Below are positions 42,698 through 53,608 of a stretch of 64,000 nt of DNA, piece by piece. Source of the DNA: Thermogemmata fonticola (GTDB lineage: Bacteria > Planctomycetota > Planctomycetia > Gemmatales > Gemmataceae). Position numbers and translations under genes: made by a program. Positions within the stretch are counted from its first letter, which is position 1; each line of letters starts with the position of its first letter. The stretch is taken from assembly GCF_013694095.1 (NCBI RefSeq), contig NZ_JACEFB010000008.1:124001-188000 (forward strand), in the 5' to 3' direction. A model generated the notes under the pieces. It was not told where the DNA came from, ran no database searches, and worked only from the letters and a program-made list of their open reading frames with translations.

Positions 42698-45178
42698 TCA
42701 ACGCTTGAGGAACATCTCGTCGAGGTTGAGCAGGACGTTGGCCACGGTGGTCCAGGCAGCGGCTTCCACCGGATCGATCCCCGGCGGCAGAGGTCCCAAG
42801 GGGTCGGTGGCCAGCCGGGCAGCACGGGAGGGGTCTTTAGCAAAACCCTCACGGGCCTGCTGGTACAGCGTCACCAGGCGTTGCACTTCCGCATCCGTGG
42901 GCGGGCGAATGAGGCAGCGGCGGAAAGCATAAACCGCCTTCGCTTGGGGAGTAATCCCACCTTCCTGAATTGTCCGACGGGCCAGAGCTTGGGCCGCTTC
43001 GACATACACCGGATCATTCATAGTGACCAGCGCCTGCAACGGCGTATTTGTCTGTCCCCGGCGCACGGTGCAAACTTCCCGGTTGGGAGCATCGAACATC
43101 ACCATGGACGGATAGGGATTGCTCCGCCTCCAGGTGGTGTATACCCCGCGGCGGTAGCGATCCTCTCCCGTGCTGGTTTCCCAATCGATACGTCCTCCGA
43201 AGGCAGCGGTAACGCCCAGGTTTGGCTGGGGCGGCTTGACCGACGGCCCGAACATCTTGGAGCTGAGCAGTCCTGCGGCAAAGAGGGCCTGATCCCGCAC
43301 CATCTCCGCGGTCAGGCGCACCCGTGGTCCACGGGCGAGCAGGCGATTGTCCGGGTCCCGTTCATACAACTCCGGCGTCACCCGAACTGCCTGGCGATAG
43401 GTGCTGGAGGTCACCAGCAGCTTCAGGAAGCGCTTGATGTTCCAGTCCTTTTGCAACTCCAGGGCCAGCCAGTCCAGCAACTCCGGATGTACCGGCAATT
43501 CTCCCTGGATACCGAACTCCTCGCTGGTGCGGACAATCCCCACGCCAAAGATCTGCTCCCAGAACCGATTGGCGATGACGCGGGCCGTCAGGGGGTTGTC
43601 GGGGCTAAGGAGCCAGCGAGCGAAACCGAGGCGGTTTTTGGGCCACTGCGGGGAGAAGGGATGAAACACTGCCGGTGTCCCTTCGCTGACCGCTTCGCCG
43701 AGGTCCTGAAAATTACCTCGATGCTGGATGCGCGTGGTCCGCCGCCGGGAACCCTGCAACTCCTGGAGGATCGGCACCGTGGTCACCGGCCGGATTGCGT
43801 TGGCTTGCTTCTTGAGCGCTTCCAAGCGTTGCCGCTCGGCGGGAAGTTCGTCCGGCTTCTTCCCGCGCAACTGCTCCTCCAGCTTGCGGATCTGCTCCTG
43901 GAGGCTCCGCTTCTTCTGGAGCAACTCCTCAGTCCAGAACGGCAGAACTGGACTTTCGTCAGAACGGTCGGCATCAGCGGTGTTGTTGAAAAAGGCGAAA
44001 ACCTGGAAGTATTCCTTTTGACTGATGGGGTCATACTTGTGCGTGTGGCATTGAGCGCAGCCGATGGACGTCGCCATCCAGACGGTGAAGGTCGTATTGA
44101 CGCGATCCACCACGGCGACATTACGGAACTCTTCGTCGTTGGTCCCCCCTTCGTTGTTCGTCATCGTGTTGCGGTGGAAGGCGGTGGCCACCAGCATCTC
44201 CAGGGCCGGCGGAGGCAAGCGCCAGGCCTCGTCCAGATTCAGCGGCTGGCCTTTGGGAACATAACCTTCCTCTTCCAAAAGCAGGTCGCCGGCCAGTTGT
44301 TCCAGGGTGAAGCGGTCGAAGGGCTTGTTGGCGTTGAAACTGGCGATCACATAATCGCGGTATTTCCAGATGGTGCGGGGCGGATCATCGGCGTAACCGG
44401 CGCTGTCGGCGTAGCGGGCCAGGTCGAGCCAAAAGCGTGCCCAGTGTTCGCCATAGGCCGGCTTGGCCAGCAAGCGATCGACGTACCGCTCGTAAGCATC
44501 CGGGGCCGGATCACGCACGAAGGCCTCCGCCTCCTCCACACTCGGCGGCAGACCCGTCAGGTCCAGGGCCACCCGGCGGGCCAAGGCATAGCGGTCCGCC
44601 TCCGGCTGGGGAGTCAAACCTTCCTGTTGGAGGCGATACAGGATGAAGGCGTCAATCGGATTGCGAATCGGGAAGTGCGGCGGGGCTTGGACAGCGGGAA
44701 GGGGCGGCAGGACCGGCTTGCGATAGGCCCAATGCGGAGCGTAAGGGGCGCCTTGAGCAATCCACTGCCGCAAGATGTCGATCTCGCGCGGGCTGAGGCG
44801 CCGGCCCGTTTTGACCGGCGGCATCACCTCGTCCCCCTCCGAGCTGCTCACCCGCCGTAACAACTCGCTCTCCTGAGGCTTGCCCGGACTGAGCACCGCA
44901 ACGGCTTCGTCCCGCAGGTCTAGCCGCAACCCGCCCTTGCGTGTCTTGTCGTCGGGACCATGACAGGCAAAACAGTTATTTGACAGAATGGGACGGACAT
45001 CACGGATGTAATCCACCGCCGCCCCTCCAGAAGTCCGGCCCGCGGCGGATGCGGAAGAGGCAGGCGGATCACCGCCGGCTCGGCCAAGACCGCCTCCTGC
45101 CGCCAGGAGCCAACTGACCGCCGCAAGCACAACGCCATTCCTGAACCTGCGATTGACCGGAAGCCGTCGGGCTGTCAT
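42698..45178 (-). CDS. PSD1 and planctomycete cytochrome C domain protein (DUF1549/DUF1553)
   Basis: 826 residues from the ATG at 45178 (GCGAGG upstream). After a signal peptide ([17 protein letters not shown]) a planctomycete cytochrome-type heme motif C69-x2-C72-H73 ([18 protein letters not shown]) is seen. DUF1549 follows ([57 protein letters not shown]), a coiled region ([19 protein letters not shown]), and C-terminal DUF1553 ([39 protein letters not shown]). Cofactor binding is inferred from the motif. Operon with DUF1501 downstream. Confidence 0.96.
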   Translation of the reverse strand: MTARRLPVNRRFRNGVVLAAVSWLLAAGGGLGRAGGDPPASSASAAGRTSGGAAVDYIRDVRPILSNNCFACHGPDDKTRKGGLRLDLRDEAVAVLSPGKPQESELLRRVSSSEGDEVMPPVKTGRRLSPREIDILRQWIAQGAPYAPHWAYRKPVLPPLPAVQAPPHFPIRNPIDAFILYRLQQEGLTPQPEADRYALARRVALDLTGLPPSVEEAEAFVRDPAPDAYERYVDRLLAKPAYGEHWARFWLDLARYADSAGYADDPPRTIWKYRDYVIASFNANKPFDRFTLEQLAGDLLLEEEGYVPKGQPLNLDEAWRLPPPALEMLVATAFHRNTMTNNEGGTNDEEFRNVAVVDRVNTTFTVWMATSIGCAQCHTHKYDPISQKEYFQVFAFFNNTADADRSDESPVLPFWTEELLQKKRSLQEQIRKLEEQLRGKKPDELPAERQRLEALKKQANAIRPVTTVPILQELQGSRRRTTRIQHRGNFQDLGEAVSEGTPAVFHPFSPQWPKNRLGFARWLLSPDNPLTARVIANRFWEQIFGVGIVRTSEEFGIQGELPVHPELLDWLALELQKDWNIKRFLKLLVTSSTYRQAVRVTPELYERDPDNRLLARGPRVRLTAEMVRDQALFAAGLLSSKMFGPSVKPPQPNLGVTAAFGGRIDWETSTGEDRYRRGVYTTWRRSNPYPSMVMFDAPNREVCTVRRGQTNTPLQALVTMNDPVYVEAAQALARRTIQEGGITPQAKAVYAFRRCLIRPPTDAEVQRLVTLYQQAREGFAKDPSRAARLATDPLGPLPPGIDPVEAAAWTTVANVLLNLDEMFLKR

Positions 45179-46046
45179 AGCTGCCTCGCTTTGAGTCGAT
45201 CCGCGACTTCGATGATCCCGTCGCGGTCTTACCAGTGTGTCGAGGATACGCTGATTGCGATACTAGGGGGGAACATAAATGGCCGGCTCTGAGGCAACCG
45301 TGCCGGATCCGAGAGCCTTTGCCGTTCGGCGGATACTGTATATATAGCCGATGCCGTTGCTTCCTGGAAGCCGGAGGAATGGAAAACGCGAACCGCGGAA
45401 TCACTCCGCCTCTCGCTGCGCCTTCTAGCGCGGTATGAGGCCGGAACATTCTGGCCAGCCCCTCGCTTGCGGAATGAAAGGTTGAGGATGGGTCAAGGTA
45501 AAGGAGAAGGGAAAGGAGTTGCGAGAAAAATACCCGCGTGTGTGAAAAGGAAAGAGAAGCCATGAGGAGAAGGAGACGAGTTTTTTCCAGGGTTCCAGGA
45601 AAATGTGCTTGACGCAGGCCGAGATGAGGGATAAGATTGGAACAAGGAAAGTCGCCCACAAACACATTCTGGCGTTGTCCCCCTGTGGGAGTAACGCATC
45701 TTGACTTCCCCACCGCAGTTGTGGCAAAGTGGCGTGCAGGACGAGGAGTGATGGGAAAAGGCCCTGTTCCGTTTGGCCTGAGCAGGTCCGCCCAACTCAC
45801 GACGGTGAGGCAGGAGTCACACAAGTAGCCGTTCCGGGGCGGTTCCTCGGAAGCCCAAGACCGTGAGAACAGAGAGATCGCGTGACAAGCAACGTCGGAC
45901 TCGGGGGCGGTTCCCCGAGCCTCCCTGTGGGGGAAGGGAAGGGAGAAGTCCCCCGTCCAGAGTGATGATGGACCGGTGTCCGTCATCATAACCAATCCCT
46001 GGATGATAGGTCTTTTGGTACCCCAACCTGAATGAGGAGTCTGATC
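45179..46046. other. 868-base divergent region between the PSD1 gene and rho
   Basis: No supported gene. It contains the predicted rho promoter at 45609-45637, giving rho a leader of about 400 bases. A minus-strand frame (45069-45995) has implausible composition and overlaps PSD1. The A/T-rich block near 45335-45350 (TATATATAG) may belong to the PSD1 promoter. Confidence 0.55.
45609..45637 (+). promoter_or_regulatory. Sigma70-like promoter of rho
   Basis: TTGACG at 45609-45614, 17-base spacer, TAAGAT at 45632-45637. The transcript would begin near 45644, about 400 bases before the start codon. Confidence 0.6.
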
Positions 46047-47600
46047 ATGCCCGACGCCAAAGGCGTCGAAGGGACGCCACCGCGCCCCTCTCTTTTGCGT
46101 GCTGCTGCTGCACGGCGTTTAGTTCGGAAGACGGCCGCTGCGGGCGAGTCCGCCCCGGCGGGGAGCACTCCAGCGCCGGCCCCGCCGCCTCCGACCCCGG
46201 CTGCCTTGGGAGCGCCTGCCACTCCGGCAACCGAAGCACGGACGGAGTCGGCGGCTGAGGCCCGCCCCACCAGCGACGCCCGCATTCCGGCGGAACCCCG
46301 TTCCCTGGAGCGGCCCGTCCGCGCCCCTTCCGGAGTGCCCTGCCGCCTGGATGACCTCTACCGCATGCCCATGCCCCAACTGTTCAAACTGGCGGAAAAA
46401 GAGGGCATCCACGAGCACTCCGGTATGAACCGGGCGCAGCTCATCGTCGCCATCGTCCGCCGGCAGATCGAACGAGGCGAGATCGTCCGCGGTTCCGGCA
46501 CCTTGGAAGTCCTCCCGGACGGCTATGGCTTCCTCCGCTCTCAAGCCCACAACTACCTCGCCAGCCCGGAGGACATCTACGTTTCCCCCTCGCAGATCCG
46601 CCGCATGAGCCTGCGCACCGGCCTGGTCGTCGAAGGGCCGATCCGCCTGCCCATCGAAAACCAGGACAACTTCGCCATCATGCAGATCGAGCGGGTCAAT
46701 GGTCGCAACCCCGATGAGATCGCCACCCTCACCAACTTTGAGGACCTCACCCCCCTCCACCCCAACCAGCGCCTGCGGCTGGAAACCACGCCCGACGAGC
46801 TGTCCATGCGCATCGTGGACCTCATCACCCCGATCGGCAAAGGACAGCGCGGCCTGATCGTGGCTCCGCCCCGCACCGGCAAAACCATCCTGCTCTCCAA
46901 GATGGCCAATGCCATCCTGAAAAATCACCCCGAATGCTACGTCTTCGTCCTGCTCGTGGATGAGCGGCCGGAGGAAGTCACCGAAATGCAACGCATGGTG
47001 CAAGGCACTAATGCGGAGGTGGTGGCCAGCACCTTCGACGAACCCGCCGAAGAACATATCCACGTCTCGGAAATCGTCCTCGAAAAAGCCAAGCGCATGG
47101 TGGAAATGAAGCAGGACGTCGTCATCCTGCTCGACTCGATCACCCGCTTGGCCCGTGCCCACAACACGGAAGCCGGACCCGGAGGCAAACTCCTCTCCGG
47201 CGGTCTGGACTCCAACGCCATGCAGAAGCCGAAACGCTTCTTCGGTGCCGCTCGCAACATCGAAGAAGGCGGCAGCCTGACCATTCTGGCCACCGCCCTC
47301 ATCGACACCGGCTCCCGCATGGATGAAGTCATCTTCGAGGAGTTCAAAGGAACCGGAAACATGGAGTTGCACCTGGACCGCCGCCTCGTGGAAAAACGGG
47401 TCTATCCCGCCATCGATGTCAATCGGTCCGGCACCCGCAAGGAAGAACTCCTCCTCCACCCCGACGAACTGGAGAAAATCCGCATCCTCCGCCGCGTCCT
47501 TGCTGACATGCACCCCGTGGAGGCTATGGAACTCCTTGTCAACCGGGCCAAGAAAACCAAGTCTAACGCCGAGTTCCTTCTCTCGATGAATCTCGGCTGA
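46047..47600 (+). CDS. rho: Transcription termination factor Rho
   Basis: 517 residues from the ATG at 46047, seven bases behind GAGGAG (an upstream ATG at 46032 lacks a site). Hexameric RNA helicase that ends transcription. Residues 1-100 are an Ala/Pro-rich extension absent from the 419-residue E. coli protein. Then Rho-N ([17 protein letters not shown]), the cold-shock-like RNA-binding domain ([17 protein letters not shown]), Walker A near residue 273 (APPRTGKTI), Walker B ([16 protein letters not shown]) and the R-loop region follow. The extension is similar in kind to disordered N-terminal inserts of other high-GC bacteria. Confidence 0.97.
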   Translation: MPDAKGVEGTPPRPSLLRAAAARRLVRKTAAAGESAPAGSTPAPAPPPPTPAALGAPATPATEARTESAAEARPTSDARIPAEPRSLERPVRAPSGVPCRLDDLYRMPMPQLFKLAEKEGIHEHSGMNRAQLIVAIVRRQIERGEIVRGSGTLEVLPDGYGFLRSQAHNYLASPEDIYVSPSQIRRMSLRTGLVVEGPIRLPIENQDNFAIMQIERVNGRNPDEIATLTNFEDLTPLHPNQRLRLETTPDELSMRIVDLITPIGKGQRGLIVAPPRTGKTILLSKMANAILKNHPECYVFVLLVDERPEEVTEMQRMVQGTNAEVVASTFDEPAEEHIHVSEIVLEKAKRMVEMKQDVVILLDSITRLARAHNTEAGPGGKLLSGGLDSNAMQKPKRFFGAARNIEEGGSLTILATALIDTGSRMDEVIFEEFKGTGNMELHLDRRLVEKRVYPAIDVNRSGTRKEELLLHPDELEKIRILRRVLADMHPVEAMELLVNRAKKTKSNAEFLLSMNLG

Positions 47601-47809
47601 CCGGCCTGCTTCCGCCTCCACCGGTCGCCGGAGAACTGACCTTGGCTCCGGTGGCAATCGCTGTCTCCTCGCAGTCCCCCGTAGTAGTTGACGCTTCCGG
47701 CCGGCTCAGGGAACGCAACCCGACCGGCCCTATCGTCCATCTCCGTCCTATCGTTCGGGAAAAATCAGAACGGCCCCAGATCAGAGAGAGGAGGACGGGA
47801 AAAAGAAAT

Positions 47810-47834
47810 GGCCCGGTGCAAAGGGCACCGAGCC
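47810..47834. terminator. Possible hairpin between convergent rho and the small exported protein
   Basis: CGGTGC at 47814-47819 pairs with GCACCG at 47825-47830, plus three outer pairs beyond one mismatch. No T-run follows on either side, so it may only assist Rho-dependent or no termination. Confidence 0.35.
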
Positions 47835-47888
47835 GAAGGGGGACTAACCTATGCGCGTTTCAGGATGGCCTGATCCGAGGCGCCTCCC

Positions 47889-48230
47889 CTAGTTTCCTCC
47901 CTTCCCCTTCTTGCCGAAGGCGGGGAGCGTCACTTCGGTGATCGTCCCATCCTTGACCGTGACATCCAGCTTCGGGCCGCCCGCTTTTCCTTTGCCGGCC
48001 AGCTTCAAACGGCCTTCCAGGATTTTGAACGACCCCTCCTTGGTGTTTCCTTCTTTGTCCTTGAGGATCACCTTGACGTTCTCGGCGATCTTGTAGGTCA
48101 CCTCCTTGTCCCCTTCCTTGACGACCACTTCCTTGGTTTCGGCATTGTAGCGGAGGACGATGACATCCACCGCATACGCCAGACCCGCCATCAGAAACAC
48201 GCTCGCCGTCGCCAGAAACAACTTACGCAT
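47889..48230 (-). CDS. Small exported protein of unknown function
   Basis: 113 residues from the ATG at 48230 (AAGGAG nine bases upstream). Signal peptide MRKLFLATASVFLMAGLAYA. The mature part is short, Lys/Gly-rich and of repeated beta type (VIVLRYNAETKEVVVKEGDK, VTYKIAENVKVILKDKEGN, LDVTVKDGTITEVTLPAF) and ends in a Lys-Gly tail. Such small exported proteins are common in this group; no family assignment. Convergent with rho. Confidence 0.75.
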   Translation of the reverse strand: MRKLFLATASVFLMAGLAYAVDVIVLRYNAETKEVVVKEGDKEVTYKIAENVKVILKDKEGNTKEGSFKILEGRLKLAGKGKAGGPKLDVTVKDGTITEVTLPAFGKKGKGGN

Positions 48231-48370
48231 AGCCGCAAACTCCTTGGACAGGGGGGGGGCAGACAAACCGGAGGCGGAAACCTAACCGTCTCCGGGGTGG
48301 TCAATTTCTGACCTGCCGTGTTATCTAACCCGATCCGATGGCAGTGGAAACGGGTGAGTTGCTGTCTTCA

Positions 48371-49801
48371 TCATTTTTTCATCATTGGGGGAACCTCGGA
48401 GACGGAGGTGATCGCCTCGGAGGCGGAGACGCTCGTGGCCGCGGCTGGAACGGATTGAGGCCGGAGCCAACCCGACGTCCGCAGGGGGGCTTCCCATTCC
48501 GTGCCGCGAGCCAGCAGGAGCACGAGCGGAGTCGTCAAAAGGGTCATGATCTCCGCCATGAGCACGAGGAGTGCGAAGAGACCGGGGGAGAGCGCCCCGA
48601 CATCCCGCCCCATGCTGGCGACAACCAGTCCCATCAGGCCGCGGGTATTCATCAGCGACCCCATGAGGGCGGCTTCACGCCAGGATAAGCCCTGCCAGCG
48701 AGCGGCCAAGGTACAGGGAACCCACTTGACCAGGGCGGCGGCGGCCAACACTCCCAGGCACACCGGCCCACTCCAGACATCCAGCATCACGAAAACATCG
48801 GTTCGCAGCCCCGCATAAGCGAAAAAGATCGGCAGGAAAAAGCCTTGCGTCAGGGTGCGCAAACGGGCAGCGGCTTCCGCTGGGAAGCCGGGCACGCCGG
48901 CCAAAGCCACCCCCAGCGCAAACGCCCCAAACCAAGCATGGATGCCCATCCCACTCGCAGTGTAAGCGCTCAGCAACAGTAGAAGCAGCAGTACGGTCCA
49001 AACTGGCAGACTCAGCCGCCCTTCGCCGCGCTGCAACGCCCGACGCAGATATTTCCCTCCCCACGGACGAATGACGAACGCCATCACCAAGACGAAGGTT
49101 GCCAGGAATAGGAGCGATTGCCCGAAACCCATCCCGACTTCGCGGCGGTTGACCCAAGCCGTGATGCCCGCCAGGAGGCACCACATGGCTCCATCGGTGA
49201 TCGCCGCGGACGCCAGCGCCAGGCGAGCTAGATGGGTCCCCAAAACCCCCAAGTCGATCAGTATGCGGGCGAGCACGGGCAGGGCGGTGATGGCAAATGC
49301 CGCCGCCACAAAGAGCACGGCGGGTGAAAGAAGCCCCTCTTCACCGATTGCCCCTTCTTCCCAAGCCAGGCCATAACCCACGGGAAGGCCCACCAACAGT
49401 GGTAGCAGAAGTCCGACCCCGGCAATGGCCACCGGCTGGCCCCAACCCCGGCGGAAATACCGGCCATCTACCTCTAAACCCACCAGAAACAGCAGAAAGA
49501 TCAAACCCAAATGGGCGGTGAAGCCCAACACCTGCTCCACCAGTAGGGCCGATTGCTCCGGCGTCATCCCCGCCAAAGGGGGGCGAAACAAGGCGGCGAA
49601 CAACTCCGGCTGCCAGCGTCCCAAAAGCGACGGACCCAAGGCCAAACCCGCCAGGAATTCCCCCACAACCGCGGGTTGCCCCAGCCGCCGTACCACCACC
49701 GCCGCTGCACGAGCTGCTACCAGAATCACCACAATCTGGAGCAGAACGGCCCGAACCAAGACTTCCCCATCCCCCACGGCGAACAGAGCCGCACCTCCCA
49801 T
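48371..49801 (-). CDS. Cation/proton antiporter (CPA2, KefB-like)
   Basis: 476 residues from the ATG at 49801. About 12 membrane helices; the start VLLQIVVILVAARAAAVVVRRLGQP and the block VVGEFLAGLALGPSLLG are the CPA2 signature. FAITALPVLARILIDLGVL holds the helix with the transport-type residues, and MNTRGLMGLVV the late conserved arginine. No TrkA-N/RCK domain follows, so it is the short form. Exchanges Na+ or K+ for protons at the inner membrane. Confidence 0.92.
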   Translation of the reverse strand: MGGAALFAVGDGEVLVRAVLLQIVVILVAARAAAVVVRRLGQPAVVGEFLAGLALGPSLLGRWQPELFAALFRPPLAGMTPEQSALLVEQVLGFTAHLGLIFLLFLVGLEVDGRYFRRGWGQPVAIAGVGLLLPLLVGLPVGYGLAWEEGAIGEEGLLSPAVLFVAAAFAITALPVLARILIDLGVLGTHLARLALASAAITDGAMWCLLAGITAWVNRREVGMGFGQSLLFLATFVLVMAFVIRPWGGKYLRRALQRGEGRLSLPVWTVLLLLLLLSAYTASGMGIHAWFGAFALGVALAGVPGFPAEAAARLRTLTQGFFLPIFFAYAGLRTDVFVMLDVWSGPVCLGVLAAAALVKWVPCTLAARWQGLSWREAALMGSLMNTRGLMGLVVASMGRDVGALSPGLFALLVLMAEIMTLLTTPLVLLLARGTEWEAPLRTSGWLRPQSVPAAATSVSASEAITSVSEVPPMMKK

Positions 49802-50307
49802 CGAACCTCTCTCCCCTCCTGATTCCCGGACGATCAAACCCCTCAGAAACCTTATTCTCCAACAGACTGTAAGCCATCCCTAGAGAGCATCCCTGCCCCT
49901 GCCCAACGTTTCCCATCCCAACACGCTTCCAAACTTGTTTACCACTTCGGCACGACTGGCATTACGATCCCCAGCCCCTGTTCGATCTCCAGCCAGCGAC
50001 ACTATCCCTTCCTGGAGTCCGGAATCCCACCTTGCCTGGAGTAAGCCCCGAAGGAAATCCCTCCGTAAAAACCAGCTCATCCCGACCAGGGAATAGCCTT
50101 ATCCCGGTGATGAGGGGACGAGATAGGCGCCGCCGTCATCGCACTGCCAGCAATAACGTCGGGGAATCAACAGGAAGGGACAGGCCTCTCCTCCGCCATC
50201 AGACACGTTTCCTCTTCCCCAAGGGAAAGAGGTACGGCATGAGGCATGGTGAACGCAGAATCTTGCGAGAAGGATTGTCCTGCGCAGTGCCATGCGTCGG
50301 AGATGGC
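49802..50307. other. Intergenic region upstream of the antiporter gene
   Basis: About 506 bases between two minus-strand genes. No supported gene, promoter or hairpin was found. Confidence 0.45.
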
Positions 50308-50742
50308 TCACCGCCGGTGTCTTGAGGGGTCTTTGGATGATGCACGCTTCGCGGAGGCTTTCGAAGATTCATAAACCTGCTGCAAGTCTTCGAGATTGGC
50401 CTGACAGTAGGGACAACCGATGACCTCCAGATGGAAGCGGACATAATCGAGCAGCCGGGGGTCTCCTGTGTTTAGCAGGTAGCTACTTAAAACATCACGA
50501 TCTGGGCAACTGACGCGGTAGCGCCGCCAGATGGCTCCCACGGTGTGCTCGCCGTTGTCCCGCCGCTGCATAATCTGCTGTAACTGCTGCCGCAAGCTCT
50601 CGGATTCCCGCAAAGCATTCTCCACCAGAATCATGTCCTTTTGGGGAAGTGCTTCGTCCAGATAGTCCCACAACATTTGCAAGGTGATATTCGGTGTCGT
50701 CCCACCTTGGGGGGAATCTGGCACGGGAGTGGAGGACATCAT
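50308..50742 (-). CDS. Small cytoplasmic protein with C-x2-C, planctomycete type
   Basis: 144 residues from the ATG at 50742 (GAGGG upstream). Helical and charged: LQMLWDYLDEALPQKDMILVE, ALRESESLRQQLQQIMQRRD, then SCPDRDVLSSYLLNTGD and VRFHLEVIGCPYCQANLEDL. The latter resembles the anti-sigma/zinc-finger-like small proteins of planctomycetes (residues in the order D-x-L-x-x-Y and H-x6-C-x2-C). No sigma factor is next to it. Function unknown. Confidence 0.65.
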   Translation of the reverse strand: MMSSTPVPDSPQGGTTPNITLQMLWDYLDEALPQKDMILVENALRESESLRQQLQQIMQRRDNGEHTVGAIWRRYRVSCPDRDVLSSYLLNTGDPRLLDYVRFHLEVIGCPYCQANLEDLQQVYESSKASAKRASSKDPSRHRR

Positions 50743-51024
50743 CCGCTTTCCCTCGTGGATGCCACAGCCATAGAGACCGGCGTAGCGTAGTTGATCCCAA
50801 TATAATCCAACGACCAATTCCAGGGAATGGAAAGACTGCTTCAGAACGTCCGGTTCCCTCTCGGTTGAAATGATCGTCCTATCTGCTGGGGATGACAGCC
50901 TTGCGCGGTGGGAATGACAGCCCGCTCTGCCGCCGAGGAGCAAGGCCCTGGGCACTTCTAGGACCGGCGGTTGCATGGGAAAGGAAGAGGCGGCGGTTTC
51001 CTGGTTCGGAGGTCCCGGCCAGGT

Positions 51025-52446
51025 TCAGAGGATGTATTTGCTCAGGTCTTCTCGCTGGAGGATGTCAGCGAGGCGGCGGTGGACGAAGGCGGCGTCGATC
51101 ACCACCTGTTTATCCGGCAGGTCGGGCGCTTCAAAGCTGATGTCTTCGACGACTTTTTCGAGCACGGTGTGGAGCCGCCGGGCACCGATATTCTGGTGGG
51201 TCCGGTTGACCTGATAAGCGATGTCGGCCAAGGCTTCAATGCCGTCCGGGGTGAAGGTCAGGTCCACGCCCTCGGTGCGGAGCAACTCAGCATACTGGCG
51301 GGTCAGGGCATGCTTCGGTTCGGTCAGGATGCGGACAAAGTCCTCCCGGCTCAGATCGCTCAATTCGACTCGGATGGGAAAGCGGCCTTGCAACTCCGGC
51401 ATCAGATCGGAAGGTTTGGCCGTGTGGAAGGCCCCCGCGGCGACGAACAGGATATGGTCGGTGCGGATAGGACCATATTTGCTGTTGACTGTGGTGCCTT
51501 CGACGATCGGCAAGAGGTCTCGCTGGACTCCCTGGCGGGACACATCCGGCCCATGACTGCTTTGCGGACCGCAAATCTTGTCGATCTCGTCCAGAAAGAC
51601 GATGCCGTGATTTTCGACGAGTTCCACGGTGCGTTCCGCGAGGGCGGCCCGATCAATGAGGGCTTCGGTTTCCTGTTCCAGGAGCACTTTGCGGGCCTCG
51701 CGGATCGGCATATCTTGGCTCACGGTATTGCGGGGCAGGACCTGCTCGAAGAGGTGGCGCAGGTCCGAGTCGAGATTGTCGATTCCCACGGCGGCGAAGA
51801 TGGGCATCTCGGCTTTCTTGGGCACTTCTACCGTGACGATCCGATCCTCCAGCAAGCCGGCATCCAATTGGGCCGCCAGTTTTTCTCGGCTGCGGCTGAT
51901 GCGCCGGCGCGGGGTAGTCTCCTCTGCTTCCTCCGGGTATTCCTCGCGGCGGCTGCTGGGCAGAAGCAGGTCCAAGAGTTTTTCGCGGACGCGCTTCTGA
52001 GCCTGTTCGCGTACCTGAGCATGCATCTGCTGCCGGACGATCACCGCACCTGCCTCGGCCAGGTCCCGGATGATGCTTTCCACGTCCCGCCCCACATATC
52101 CCACTTCGGTGAAGCGGGTGGCTTCCACTTTGACAAAGGGCGCTCCCACCAGTTGCGCCAGGCGGCGGGCGATCTCCGTCTTACCCACCCCGGTCGGACC
52201 GATGAGGATGATGTTTTTGGGAGTCACATCCTTGCGCAGGTCCGGCGGCAGTTGCTGCCGACGCCAGCGATTGCGAATGGCAATGGCGACCGCCCGCTTG
52301 GCAGCGTGCTGCCCGACAATGTACTTGTCCAACTCCGTGACGATCTGCCGGGGTGTCCAGGCCGGCGGCGCGAGCATTTCCCCTGCCTCGGTCTTACCAG
52401 AAGCAGGGAGATCAGCAGCAGACGGGGAAGAACTCAAAGTCGACAT
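51025..52446 (-). CDS. hslU: ATP-dependent protease ATPase subunit HslU
   Basis: 473 residues from the ATG at 52446, AGGGA eight bases upstream; the frame extends further 5' but without homology. AAA+ unfoldase partner of HslV. Walker A is GPTGVGKTE at 83-91, the pore loop block is FTEVGYVGRDVES, Walker B is IVFLDEIDKI, and the C-terminus DLSKYIL is the HslV-docking tail. The I-domain in the middle (about 140-240) is shorter and Arg/Glu-rich. About 30 Ser/Pro-rich residues precede the homologous start. It follows hslV by 140 bases. Confidence 0.97.
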   Translation of the reverse strand: MSTLSSSPSAADLPASGKTEAGEMLAPPAWTPRQIVTELDKYIVGQHAAKRAVAIAIRNRWRRQQLPPDLRKDVTPKNIILIGPTGVGKTEIARRLAQLVGAPFVKVEATRFTEVGYVGRDVESIIRDLAEAGAVIVRQQMHAQVREQAQKRVREKLLDLLLPSSRREEYPEEAEETTPRRRISRSREKLAAQLDAGLLEDRIVTVEVPKKAEMPIFAAVGIDNLDSDLRHLFEQVLPRNTVSQDMPIREARKVLLEQETEALIDRAALAERTVELVENHGIVFLDEIDKICGPQSSHGPDVSRQGVQRDLLPIVEGTTVNSKYGPIRTDHILFVAAGAFHTAKPSDLMPELQGRFPIRVELSDLSREDFVRILTEPKHALTRQYAELLRTEGVDLTFTPDGIEALADIAYQVNRTHQNIGARRLHTVLEKVVEDISFEAPDLPDKQVVIDAAFVHRRLADILQREDLSKYIL

Positions 52447-52586
52447 ATCGATTTCCCTGGGCCATGCACGTGTGAAACGAATTCCCGATGGCAAGCACCT
52501 GTCAGGATCAAAGAGGCCGCGGCGGCTTTCTCTTCCTGATCCCCTGCGAGCGCTCGACCCTCCTCGATCCAAGCGCCGGGGAGCTG

Positions 52587-53144
52587 TCAGGTCAATTCCG
52601 CGACTTCGATCTGGCGGTTTGTATAGATACACAAATCGGCGGCAATTTCCAAGGAGCGGCGGACGATATCCACCGGCGGCAAGGAGGTATGGGCCAGCAA
52701 GGCGCGGGCGGCGGCCAGAGCATAGGGACCGCCGGAACCAATGGCCAAAACGTGGTCCGAGGGTTGGATCACATCGCCGGTGCCGCTGATCAGGAGCAGG
52801 TGCTCGCGGTCCATGACGATGAGCATCGCCTCCAGTCGGCGGAGGATGCGATCGGTCCGCCAATCGCGGGCCAGCTCCGTGGCCGCCCGCGGCACAGACC
52901 CCTGATGATCGCGCAGCTTGCTTTCAAAGCGTTCGAGGAGGGCGAATGCATCAGCCGCCGCGCCCGCGAAGCCGGCCAGCACCTTCCCGTCGTAAAGCCG
53001 TCGGACCTTCCGGGCATCCGCCTTCATCACCACATTCCCCAGCGTGACCTGCCCATCTCCCCCCAGCGCGGCACCCTGAGCTGTGCGCACCGCGAGGATG
53101 GTCGTCCCATGAAACCGCGGACTCCTCGATCTCCTCGCCCTCAT
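52587..53144 (-). CDS. hslV: ATP-dependent protease peptidase subunit HslV
   Basis: 185 residues from the ATG at 53144 (AAAGGA upstream). Threonine peptidase; the mature enzyme should begin at T14 in HGTTILAVR after removal of a 13-residue Arg-rich propeptide. Typical blocks are [36 protein letters not shown] and [15 protein letters not shown]. Upstream of hslU on the same strand, the normal order. Confidence 0.97.
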   Translation of the reverse strand: MRARRSRSPRFHGTTILAVRTAQGAALGGDGQVTLGNVVMKADARKVRRLYDGKVLAGFAGAAADAFALLERFESKLRDHQGSVPRAATELARDWRTDRILRRLEAMLIVMDREHLLLISGTGDVIQPSDHVLAIGSGGPYALAAARALLAHTSLPPVDIVRRSLEIAADLCIYTNRQIEVAELT

Positions 53145-53608
53145 GGCTTGTGTCCTTTCAACACGATCGATGAAACACTCCCAGCATGGCGACCCTGGAC
53201 CGTTGATCGAGAGAACACTCCTCGCGTAGCGACCCCTTAGATTGTTCCTTCCGCAAGACCCGCCATGCGGATGCGTAACTGATCCTATTCCTCCCGTATC
53301 ACCAGCTCCGGGGTACGCCCAGTTGACCCAGTTGCGGCTTTCGGAGTTCCCCGAAGTTATGTTACCAGAAACCACCCTAGAGAGATGACACCTTCAAGGC
53401 TCTTTCTCGCTGGCTCTGGCTCGTTTTCTTCCCTCTCCGCCTCAGACACAACCCCGGCCTCCAGACCAGGACAAGTCCACACGAGGAACAACGCCTGGAG
53501 GAAGCGGAAGGGAAGAACCAGGGAGTCGATCCAACATCAGGTAGGCTGCAATCTGGCCGCATCGAGAAAGGACGAGCCGCTGAAAGCTGCTGAACCGACG
53601 CCCTCCTC
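53145..53608. other. Region between hslV and the frameshifted sulfotransferase gene
   Basis: About 460 bases. The out-of-frame continuation of the sulfotransferase reading frame runs to 53377 but has no family-like content, so I treat it as non-coding. Nothing else was found. Confidence 0.5.

Noticed and set aside
42557-44860. Plus-strand frame of 767 codons opposite the PSD1 gene
   Set aside because: Antisense of a gene with clear cytochrome, DUF1549 and DUF1553 features.
45069-45995. Minus-strand frame of 308 codons upstream of rho
   Set aside because: Composition is that of random high-Ser/Arg sequence, it overlaps the start of the PSD1 gene, and the rho promoter lies inside it.
46119-47657. 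Minus-strand frame of 512 codons opposite rho
   Set aside because: Exact antisense of rho; a by-product of high GC codon structure.
53377-53608. C-terminal extension of the sulfotransferase to 53377
   Set aside because: It is the out-of-frame continuation after the lost base near 53850; the family C-terminus is in the other frame and ends at 53609.
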